Shown: piece by piece, positions 1-5,241 of the stretch | How positions within the stretch are numbered: position 1 is the first letter of the stretch | Layout of the letters: each line of letters starts with the position of its first letter | Origin: an uncultured Ilumatobacter sp. | Lineage (GTDB): Bacteria; Actinomycetota; Acidimicrobiia; Acidimicrobiales; Ilumatobacteraceae | Direction: 5' to 3' | Length of the DNA stretch: 5,313 bases | NCBI GenBank assembly: GCA_937891565.1 | Contig: CALAHA010000064.1 | Coordinates: forward strand, 1-5,313 | Notes under the pieces: generated by a model | The model's input: only the letters and a program-made list of their open reading frames with translations | Told to the model about the DNA's origin: nothing | Database searches by the model: none | Translations under genes and position numbers: made by a program

Positions 1-1
1 T

Positions 2-76
2 GGCGACGTGGCCGAGTGGTTTAGGCAACGGATTGCAACTCCGTGCACATGGGTTCGATTCCCATCGTCGCCTCCA
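2..76 (+). tRNA. tRNA-Cys (anticodon GCA), CCA encoded
   Basis: The full cloverleaf can be folded by eye. The 7-bp acceptor stem pairs 2-8 with 66-72. The D stem pairs 11-13 with 24-26. The anticodon stem pairs 28-32 with 40-44 around the 7-nt loop TTGCAAC, giving anticodon GCA at 35-37 (cysteine). The T stem pairs 49-53 with 61-65 around TTCGATT. Position 73 is the discriminator T, usual for tRNA-Cys, and the CCA tail is encoded at 74-76. The variable loop is short (45-48). The promoter lies upstream of the window. The molecule delivers cysteine to UGC and UGU codons. Confidence 0.97.
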
Positions 77-83
77 ACTGATG

Positions 84-120
84 AACCCCTGATGAGTGAC
101 TGACTCATCAGGGGTTTGTT
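84..120 (+). terminator. Rho-independent terminator of the tRNA-Cys gene
   Basis: A perfect 14-bp inverted repeat pairs 84-97 with 103-116 around a 5-nt loop (GACTG). It begins 7 nt after the tRNA CCA end and is followed by a T-rich tail (TTTGTT, then TTTT at 123-126). The tail favours plus-strand termination. On the minus strand the tail is not T-rich, but the hairpin could still help stop the convergent oxidoreductase transcript. Confidence 0.85.
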
Positions 121-130
121 ACGTTTTCGG

Positions 131-155
131 CCCAGGTTGATCGAATCTGGGTTGT
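131..155. terminator. Possible second hairpin terminator
   Basis: Bases 131-138 pair with 144-151 (CCCAG with CTGGG, a G-T wobble, then TT with AA) around the loop GATCG. It is followed on the plus strand by TTGTT and lies directly downstream of the minus-strand oxidoreductase stop codon (156-158). It may be a back-up terminator for either convergent unit. The wobble pair and short T tract make it weak. Confidence 0.4.
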
Positions 156-1121
156 TCAGCTGGGCCAGGCGGCGCGGGCCTGCGGCACCACGTCGGTCAG
201 GTACATCTCGAGCGCGTCGTCGTCGACCGGGAGGCGGAGCGCGACGTTCACGAGGTCGGCGCCGGCCTCTCGGTATGCCCCGATTCGTTCGAGAACATCG
301 TCGGCCAAGCCGGTGAGCGCACCTCCGGTCACTCGCTCTGCAGTCTCGGGGCCCCACTGGTCGATGATCCGTTGCAGTTCGGCATCTGCTGATGCCCGGT
401 TTGCGCCCATGTGGAAGGCCAAGTTGATCGATCGTTCGAGCGTGGCGGGGTCGCGTCCGATGGCTTCACACGCGGCATCGAGCTGTTCGTTGAGCCGCCG
501 GTATTCGACTGGATCGACGTACGGCACGTTCCATCCGGAGCAGTATCGGGCAGCGATCTCCGGTGTTCGTTTCGGGCCGCGACCGCCTGCCCACAGCGGC
601 ATCGAGCCATTCAGGGGCCCGGGAACACACGTGACGGCGTCGACGCTGAAGTGCGTTCCCTGGTGCGTGGTGGTCGCGTCTGGTCCGAGCATTCCCGTGA
701 TGATCTCGAAGGCGTCGATGAGCATGTCAAAGCGCACCCCGGTCGATGGGAATTCGTAACCGTGCGCGCGGAATTCAGGCTCGTGCCACCCAGCACCGAA
801 CCCGGGCTCGAAACGTCCACCCGAGATGTGGTCGATGGCCACACACGACTTTGCAAGGACGGCAGGATTGCGGAACGGAGCGCAGAACATCAGACAGCCG
901 ATGCGCGCTTTGGAGGTGACCGACGCCAGTGCGCCGAGTGTCGCGACTGCTTCGAAGTGCGGCGTTTTGCCATCGTTCGGCGGAGCCTCGTACAGATGGT
1001 CCCAGACCGATATCCAGTCGACGACTTCGTCGAACCGCTGCCACAGCTCGACCATGTCGGCCATCGGAGCATTCTGCTGGCCGAGATGGACCCCGAGTTG
1101 TAGCCCAGCGCCCTCGGTCAT
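156..1121 (-). CDS. Luciferase-like monooxygenase (LLM) family oxidoreductase, probably F420- or FMN-dependent
   Basis: This 321-residue protein fits the bacterial luciferase-like TIM-barrel family, which oxidises or reduces substrates with FMNH2 or F420. Visible family signatures are the first strand LQLGVHL (7-13), WDH (40-42), the block RNPAVLAK (84-91), IDHISGGRFEPGFGAGWHEPE (within 96-116, typical of the LLM class), and PLWAGGRGPKRT near 175-186 leading to AARYCSGWN (190-198). The length is normal and the protein is cytoplasmic, with no signal peptide. The ATG start overlaps the stop of the upstream dioxygenase in an ATGA, and no clear ribosome binding site precedes it, so translation is probably coupled. 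Cofactor and substrate are not determined: actinobacterial members are often F420-dependent, while SsuD-type relatives use FMNH2 on sulfonates. The family call is firm; the reaction is open. Confidence 0.9.
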   Translation of the reverse strand: MTEGAGLQLGVHLGQQNAPMADMVELWQRFDEVVDWISVWDHLYEAPPNDGKTPHFEAVATLGALASVTSKARIGCLMFCAPFRNPAVLAKSCVAIDHISGGRFEPGFGAGWHEPEFRAHGYEFPSTGVRFDMLIDAFEIITGMLGPDATTTHQGTHFSVDAVTCVPGPLNGSMPLWAGGRGPKRTPEIAARYCSGWNVPYVDPVEYRRLNEQLDAACEAIGRDPATLERSINLAFHMGANRASADAELQRIIDQWGPETAERVTGGALTGLADDVLERIGAYREAGADLVNVALRLPVDDDALEMYLTDVVPQARAAWPS

Positions 1122-1945
1122 GAGATGCCGCCGAGTTCTTCACCAGCAAGAGTGATTCGGTGCATCAACCGACGATGGCCCTGGTAGTCGTTGAGCGCCC
1201 AGTGCCAGGTCGATCGGTTGTCCCACATTGCAACCGAGCCCGGCTCCCACTCGAACTGATACGAGAAAGGCCCAGACGCCATGTGCTGATAGAGGAATGA
1301 CAACAGAGGTGCCGACTCTTGCGGAGTCCACCCGAGGAAATGAGTCGTGAACGCTGCGTTCACGTACAGCAGTTTGCGACCGGTGTGCGGGTGACGCACG
1401 ACGACGGGGTGGACGGAGCCGCCGATGCCTTCAGGGTTGCCAAAGCGGTCGTCGTCTTCGTCATAGCCAGCTTTGGCCCCAAAGACGTGCTCGCTGCTGT
1501 GATGCGCGTGGAGGCCGGCGAGTGTGGTCTTGAGTCCGTCAGAGAGCGCGTCGTAGGCGGCACCGACGCTGAGGAAGCGTGTGTCGCCACCCGTTGGCGG
1601 CAGGTCGCGGGCCACGAGGATCGATCCCTTGGCCGGAACCTGGTCGTAGCTGTGGTCGGTGTGCCAGCCACCACCCACGTTGACGGTGTGATCGGGCTCC
1701 TTGAGTACCTGGGCGATCTGCGGGTGCCCCTCGACGGGCGTGAAGAACTTGTTGATGTCGATTGACGAGAAGCGTTCCGCGAACTCGATGTGCTGCTGTT
1801 CGTCGACCGTCTGGCCTCGAAAAAAGAGTGCGCCGTGCTCACCCCAGGCGTCGACCAACACGCTGGTCTCGCTGTCAGTGAGCTGGGTGATATCGACGTC
1901 TTCGACGAGCGCTCCGACGTGGTCGGAAACCTGGGAAATCCGCAT
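1118..1945 (-). CDS. TauD/TfdA family Fe(II)/2-oxoglutarate-dependent dioxygenase
   Basis: This 275-residue cytoplasmic enzyme is expected to couple decarboxylation of 2-oxoglutarate to oxidation of an unknown substrate. The iron facial triad is visible: H95 and D97 in WHTDH, and H248 in NRSTWHWALNDY. R263 in LMHRITL lies 15 residues after the distal His, as does the 2-oxoglutarate-binding Arg of E. coli TauD. Other family landmarks are ALFFRGQ (39-45), PPTGGDTRF (116-124), HPVVVRHPHTGRK (179-191), LYVNAAFTTHFLG (193-205) and AMWDNR (239-244). Length is typical. The ATG at 1945 is chosen because it gives the normal N-terminus and sits 6 nt after a promoter-like motif. It overlaps the LLM oxidoreductase by 4 bp, implying joint function. 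TauD relatives oxidise taurine, alkyl sulfates or aryloxyacids; the substrate cannot be assigned here. Confidence 0.93.
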   Translation of the reverse strand: MRISQVSDHVGALVEDVDITQLTDSETSVLVDAWGEHGALFFRGQTVDEQQHIEFAERFSSIDINKFFTPVEGHPQIAQVLKEPDHTVNVGGGWHTDHSYDQVPAKGSILVARDLPPTGGDTRFLSVGAAYDALSDGLKTTLAGLHAHHSSEHVFGAKAGYDEDDDRFGNPEGIGGSVHPVVVRHPHTGRKLLYVNAAFTTHFLGWTPQESAPLLSFLYQHMASGPFSYQFEWEPGSVAMWDNRSTWHWALNDYQGHRRLMHRITLAGEELGGIS

Positions 1946-1951
1946 CTCCGG

Positions 1952-1964
1952 AGTCTCGCAAATT
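1952..1964 (-). promoter_or_regulatory. Candidate extended -10 element of the dioxygenase-oxidoreductase operon
   Basis: On the minus strand the sequence reads AATTTGCGAGACT, ending 6 nt before the dioxygenase ATG. TG-N-GAGACT has extended -10 form (A at position 2 and T at position 6 of the hexamer), which would place transcription start at or near the A of the ATG. No -35 is visible. Twelve of 13 bases match the site upstream of the lipoprotein gene at the same spacing. A GGAG abuts the ATG directly and is too close to be a normal ribosome binding site. Promoter function is inferred. Confidence 0.4.
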
Positions 1965-1994
1965 TGGGGCCAGCGCGCCGATGTCGGGGCGGCC

Positions 1995-2864
1995 TCAGCT
2001 GGCGAGTTGAGCCAGTGTCTTGTCGGCTTCTTGTGTTCCGAGCACCAAGAGGATGTCGCCGTCGAGTGATCCAGAGGTGGTCGGGATGTCGTCCGGCAAT
2101 GCCAGGACGGTTAAGCCACCGAGTGCCGCGGCGAGTACTTCTGCATCGGCCCGAACTGCATCGCTTGCGTAGTACACCACTGATTCGCTCGCCTTCGCAG
2201 TGCTGTTCGCCGGAGTCCCAACCGTGAACCCTGCGGCTTCGAGCACGCTGCTCATTCGGCCAGCCGAGCCGCTGGTGGTGTTGGCATTGGCGACGACAAT
2301 TGACGAGCCGCTATTGGCAAAGTCTCCGGTGGCGGCAGAGGCGCTACCAGCTGATCTGCTGGCCAGATCGGCAAGTGACTGGTCGGCCTCGTTGTTGCCG
2401 AGCAGAAGTAGAACCTGACCGCCGGCAAGCGTGCCGTCTTCGGTTGGGGCTGCGTCAGGTAGTGCTTCGACGCCGATGCCGCCGAGCGTCAGGGCGAGCG
2501 TCTCCGCAACGGCTTGTGCTCCAGCGGCGGCCGTGTAATAGACGATCGACTCTTCGACCTTCTCGGAGCCGTTGACTGCGTCTGCGGTGGTGAAGCCAGC
2601 GAGAGCGAGGGCATCAGTCATCCTGCCGGCGGAGCCACCGACAATGTTGCCGTTTGCCACGACCACGGTGGCGCCATCGAAAACCAACAGAACCGTGGTG
2701 GTAGTTACGGGTGCGTCGGTGACGGTCGGAGCCTCTGTGGCGACGGGCGATTGGATCGCCGGAACGGCCGTCGAAGTTGTCGACGTGCCGTCATTGCCCC
2801 CACCGCTGCATGCAACGAAAAGCAGTGAACCGACGATGGCGAAAGGGACAGCTCGTAACATCAC
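1995..2864 (-). CDS. Secreted lipoprotein with two tandem LytR_C-like domains
   Basis: This 289-residue protein starts with a short lipoprotein signal peptide (MMLRAV, then a hydrophobic core) ending at LLFVACSGGG, so Cys19 would be lipidated. A Thr/Val/Pro-rich linker (about 24-60) leads to two homologous domains, at roughly 66-168 and 188-289. Each shows VVAN(G/A)N, GSAGRM, AGFT, S(I/V)VYY, LGG, ALPD, a strand LLL or LLV before LG, and EAD(Q/K)(S/T)LA(D/Q)LAS. This pattern resembles the LytR_C domain found at the C-terminus of LytR-CpsA-Psr proteins and in standalone actinobacterial envelope proteins. No LCP catalytic domain is present. The start is GTG at 2864; the adjacent ATG at 2861 would shorten it by one residue. 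I favour GTG because the promoter-like motif spacing matches that of the dioxygenase gene. Function is unknown; an envelope or cell-wall binding role is a guess. Confidence 0.85.
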   Translation of the reverse strand: MMLRAVPFAIVGSLLFVACSGGGNDGTSTTSTAVPAIQSPVATEAPTVTDAPVTTTTVLLVFDGATVVVANGNIVGGSAGRMTDALALAGFTTADAVNGSEKVEESIVYYTAAAGAQAVAETLALTLGGIGVEALPDAAPTEDGTLAGGQVLLLLGNNEADQSLADLASRSAGSASAATGDFANSGSSIVVANANTTSGSAGRMSSVLEAAGFTVGTPANSTAKASESVVYYASDAVRADAEVLAAALGGLTVLALPDDIPTTSGSLDGDILLVLGTQEADKTLAQLAS

Positions 2865-2870
2865 TTCATT

Positions 2871-2898
2871 AGTCTCTCAAATTCTCACGCTGTGTCAA
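2871..2898 (-). promoter_or_regulatory. Candidate promoter of the lipoprotein gene (leaderless)
   Basis: On the minus strand a perfect -35 hexamer TTGACA lies at 2898-2893, followed by a 16-bp spacer and GAGACT at 2876-2871, preceded by TG-N (extended -10). The hexamer ends 6 nt before the GTG start codon, so the mRNA would begin at or near the start codon. The 13-bp segment 2871-2883 recurs with one mismatch at 1952-1964 before the dioxygenase gene. Assignment is by inspection only. Confidence 0.5.
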
Positions 2899-3092
2899 TG
2901 CATCGGACGTTTTGAGCGCGTGGACCGCTTGCCGTTGCCCGGCCACCAATCGTTCTTCTGCCACCTCTCACAAGCACCATGCCGGATCGAGATCACCGGG
3001 GCCAGCCCATGTGACCGATCAGGACTTCGATGGCGTCATCGACATCGCCTGCAACGTATTGGTCAGGAACGGTGGCCCGACCCGCTGGTCAG

Positions 3093-3098
3093 TACAGT
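3093..3098 (+). promoter_or_regulatory. Candidate -10 hexamer of the modABC operon
   Basis: TACAGT fits the TANNNT -10 form and ends 6 nt before the GTG chosen as modA start, so transcription could begin at the start codon. No recognisable -35 lies 16-18 bp upstream, and there is no convincing Shine-Dalgarno before the GTG, which agrees with a leaderless mRNA. Confidence 0.4.
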
Positions 3099-3104
3099 GG
3101 GTCC

Positions 3105-3875
3105 GTGAGCAGGTGGTCTTCCAGTGCGTCCATACCGGCGGCGAGACGGGCGGCTGGTCTGGTGGCTGGGCTGGTGGCTGGGATATTCATCGGAGTTGGG
3201 TGCGCGGGAGCGGACCGCTCAACGGTTGACATTCTGGCCGCGTCGTCATACACCGATGTTGCCGAACCGCTCGAAGTGCTACTCGAAGAAGAACTTGGGG
3301 TCGAGGTCGAGTTCTCCTTCGGATCGTCAGGATCGTTCTTGGAACAGATCCGTCAGGGTGCTCCGGCATCGGTGGTCATCACAGCTGACAGTGCGACGAT
3401 GCAACGCATCAGTAATGCGGGTCTCGTTGATTCGGTCGTGTCGATTGCAACGAACGAATTGGTCATTGTCGCTGCCGACACTGCGGGAGGTCGAGGCATC
3501 GAGAGTGTCACAGACCTCAGATCGAGTGACGTGCTCGTCGTACTGTGCGCATCTTCAGCACCCTGCGGGGCTGCAACCGATGCCCTGCTCGAAGGAATCG
3601 GCCTCGACGTTGACGCAGCAAGTCGAGAACCGAACGTCAAGGCAACGCTGACGAAGGTGAGACTGGGTGAAGCCGACGCCGCAATCGTCTACCGAACCGA
3701 TGCCTTGGCGTCACCCGGACTGCGCGCCGTGGCGATTGCCCAAGCCGACAACGTGCAGGTGACCAGTCGCGCTGCAGCGGTCGTTGGCCGCCAGGACGCA
3801 ATGCGAGTCCTTGAGGTGCTGACCGAACCGGCGGCCATGGCAGTTTTGGCCACTGCAGGGTTCGGATCACCGTGA
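3105..3875 (+). CDS. modA: ModA, molybdate-binding lipoprotein of the ABC transporter
   Basis: This 256-residue protein is the extracytoplasmic solute-binding component that captures molybdate and hands it to ModB. From the GTG start, a basic N-terminus (ARR, 13-15) and hydrophobic core (LVAGLVAGIFIG) end at GVGC, with Cys33 as the likely lipidation site. The mature part shows ModA landmarks: AASSYTD (45-51), FSFGSSGSF (70-78) and IRQGAP (82-87), then APCG, VKATLTKVRLGEADAAIVYRTD and a C-terminal helix. The Ser pair, second Ser pair, Ala, Val and Tyr in these blocks match the positions of the five E. coli ModA oxyanion ligands. An upstream ATG at 3030 would add 25 non-signal residues before the signal peptide and is rejected. 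The gene overlaps modB by 4 bp (GTGA). Molybdate is much likelier than sulfate; tungstate cannot be excluded. Confidence 0.92.
   Translation: MSRWSSSASIPAARRAAGLVAGLVAGIFIGVGCAGADRSTVDILAASSYTDVAEPLEVLLEEELGVEVEFSFGSSGSFLEQIRQGAPASVVITADSATMQRISNAGLVDSVVSIATNELVIVAADTAGGRGIESVTDLRSSDVLVVLCASSAPCGAATDALLEGIGLDVDAASREPNVKATLTKVRLGEADAAIVYRTDALASPGLRAVAIAQADNVQVTSRAAAVVGRQDAMRVLEVLTEPAAMAVLATAGFGSP
3159..3182 (+). repeat. 12-bp perfect tandem duplication inside the modA signal peptide
   Basis: CTGGTGGCTGGG occurs twice head to tail (3159-3170 and 3171-3182), in frame, encoding LVAG-LVAG, residues 19-26 of ModA. The copy lengthens the hydrophobic core of the signal peptide by four residues without shifting the frame. 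The flanking sequence is GG-rich (3148-3182). Confidence 0.9.
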
Positions 3876-4669
3876 ATCGTCGACCACCGGCGTGGGTCTT
3901 TGCGATGGCGGCCGTCCCGGCGCTGCTTTTGGGCGTGCCGCTCTGTGCACTGATGTGGCGTCTCCCTTGGAGCAATCTTGGGGCAGCGTTGAGCAGTGAT
4001 GCAGCCACATCGGCCCTCGTACTGTCGCTCGTCACCTCGTTGATCGCTACAGCCCTCTGCGTCGTTTTCGGTCTGCCTCTCGCGTGGGCGCTCGCGTCGG
4101 GCACAGGGACCACGACGCGGGTCGTGCGGGCACTGTGTCTGCTTCCAATAGTGCTGCCGCCTGTCGTCGGTGGCGTGGCGTTGCTGCTTGCGTTCGGTCG
4201 TCAGGGCATCGTCGGTCAATGGCTGGCTGATGTCGGGGTGCAGTTGCCGTTCACGACCGCTGGTGTTGTGCTGGCGCAGACCTTCGTTGCCCTTCCGTTC
4301 TTTGTGTTATCGGTTGAGGCAGCACTCCGTCAACTCGATGTCGAGTACGCCGACGTCGCGATCGTCCATGGCGCAAGCCCGTTCCGGGCATTCGTCGCAG
4401 TAACGCTGCCGTCGGTCGGACCAGCAGTACTGGCCGGCGCCGTGCTGGCATGGGCGAGGGCGCTCGGCGAGTTTGGCGCCACAGTCACCTTTGCTGGCAG
4501 CCTGGAGGGTCGCACGCAAACACTGCCACTTGCGGTGTACGACCTCCTTGAACGTGACCCGGCCGATGCAGTGGTGCTGAGCGCTGTGCTGGTGGTTGTC
4601 GCGGTTTCCGTCCTCGTTGGCCTACGCGACCGTTGGTTCGGTGTCTTCCGTTCGGACGCCACGACATGA
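3872..4669 (+). CDS. modB: ModB, molybdate ABC transporter permease
   Basis: This 265-residue integral membrane protein forms the channel of the molybdate importer and couples to ModC. Hydrophobic segments are visible near 8-29, 46-76, 87-109, 129-150, 183-198 and 234-250, about six spans. The cytoplasmic EAA-type coupling loop is clear: EYADVAIVHGAS at 158-169 with the closing TLPSVGP at 178-184, followed by the ModB-typical ARALGEFGATVTFAG (195-209) and GRTQTLPLAVY (213-223). Length is slightly longer than typical ModB (about 220-240) because of an N-terminal extension of the first span. The GTG start overlaps the modA stop (GTGA) and the end overlaps modC (ATGA), so the three genes are one translationally coupled operon. 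Confidence 0.95.
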   Translation: MNRRPPAWVFAMAAVPALLLGVPLCALMWRLPWSNLGAALSSDAATSALVLSLVTSLIATALCVVFGLPLAWALASGTGTTTRVVRALCLLPIVLPPVVGGVALLLAFGRQGIVGQWLADVGVQLPFTTAGVVLAQTFVALPFFVLSVEAALRQLDVEYADVAIVHGASPFRAFVAVTLPSVGPAVLAGAVLAWARALGEFGATVTFAGSLEGRTQTLPLAVYDLLERDPADAVVLSAVLVVVAVSVLVGLRDRWFGVFRSDATT

Positions 4670-5241
4670 CAACCCGCGTCCGCTTCGATCGCGGTGATCT
4701 GACTCTCGACGTCGTGCTGCCGGACGCGCCGATCGTTGCGCTCACGGGCCCGAACGGAGTCGGGAAGTCGACTCTGCTGCGCTGTCTGGCTGGGCTCGAA
4801 CCTACGAGCTCAGTCTTACGCCTCGGCCCCCTGTCAGAGAGTGTTGGCTATCTTCCGCAACGCACCTCGCTGTTCCCTGCCATGTCGCTTCGCGACAACG
4901 TCGCCTCGTCGCTGCGCTTCAGCGGAGTTGCCCGAGCCGAGTCTCGTCAACGCGCTGAAGCGCTGCTGGCCGAGTTTGAAATCGGTGACCTCGCACGTCG
5001 CCGCCCGCACGAAGTGTCCGGGGGTCAACGCCAGCGTGCGGGTCTGGCGCGAGCAATGGCCGCTATTCCTGATCTGCTGCTGCTCGACGAGCCGTTCGTC
5101 GCGATTGATGTGGCGGCTCGGCGTTCGATGCGAACGCGACTCGTGCAGCACCTCGCTGCGTCTGGATCAAGTTGTGTTTTCGCCACGCACGACGACGCTG
5201 ATGTCGAAGCGATGGGAGCAGTCCGAGTCGAACTGGCCTGA
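4666..5241 (+). CDS. modC: ModC-type ABC transporter ATPase, compact form lacking TOBE domain
   Basis: This 191-residue cytoplasmic ATPase powers the ModAB importer. All catalytic motifs are present: Walker A GPNGVGKST (28-36), Q-loop YLPQ (Q65), signature VSGGQRQR (117-124; V replaces the usual L), Walker B LLLLDEP (137-143, E142 catalytic), D-loop AIDVAAR (146-152) and switch His in ATHD (H175). The protein stops just after the last strand of the ABC fold (VRVELA). A classical ModC has about 350 residues including a C-terminal TOBE (Mop-like) molybdate-sensing domain, so here that regulatory part is absent. The segment between Walker A and the Q-loop is also short. The ATG at 4666, overlapping the modB stop, is preferred over a TTG at 4633. 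The symbol rests mainly on the modAB context. Confidence 0.88.
   Translation: MTTRVRFDRGDLTLDVVLPDAPIVALTGPNGVGKSTLLRCLAGLEPTSSVLRLGPLSESVGYLPQRTSLFPAMSLRDNVASSLRFSGVARAESRQRAEALLAEFEIGDLARRRPHEVSGGQRQRAGLARAMAAIPDLLLLDEPFVAIDVAARRSMRTRLVQHLAASGSSCVFATHDDADVEAMGAVRVELA

Larger units (their letters stand above)
2865..3104. other. Divergent intergenic region between lipoprotein gene and modA
   Basis: This 240-bp stretch separates the divergently transcribed lipoprotein and modA genes and must hold both promoters. Seen in it are the TTGACA/GAGACT pair at the lipoprotein end and TACAGT at the modA end. A direct repeat TGGTCAG lies at 3060-3066 and 3086-3092, 26 bp apart, just upstream of modA. 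I see no convincing ModE-type operator and no stable terminator hairpin. I also see no obvious molybdenum-cofactor riboswitch, although folding was not computed. A short frame from a GTG at 3011 runs into modA and is not called as a gene. Confidence 0.6.

Noticed and set aside
2..120. tRNA-Cys 3' end as an integration site for a mobile element
   Set aside because: No integrase, no repeated copy of the tRNA 3' end and no cargo-like genes are visible; the neighbours look like ordinary chromosomal genes.
313..1103. Plus-strand frames of 148 and 230 codons opposite the oxidoreductase gene
   Set aside because: They lie antisense to a well-supported LLM-family gene, show no family motifs and are expected from high-GC codon bias.
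3030..3104. Longer modA beginning at ATG 3030
   Set aside because: It would put 25 residues of non-signal sequence before a clear lipoprotein signal peptide; the GTG at 3105 gives a normal signal peptide and fits the -10 spacing.
2572..3108. Plus-strand 178-codon frame across the lipoprotein 5' end and the intergenic region
   Set aside because: Its first half is antisense to the lipoprotein coding sequence and the rest has low-quality, Cys/Arg-rich sequence with no motifs.
4633..4665. Longer modC from TTG 4633
   Set aside because: The added 11 residues lie inside modB and match no ABC-domain start; the ATG at 4666 overlaps the modB stop as ATGA, like the other operon junction.
3105..5241. 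Transporter for sulfonate, sulfate or taurine, suggested by the nearby TauD-like gene
   Set aside because: The binding protein has the ModA ligand pattern and the permease has the ModB-specific GEFGATVTFAG and GRTQTLPLA blocks; the TauD-like gene is divergently transcribed.
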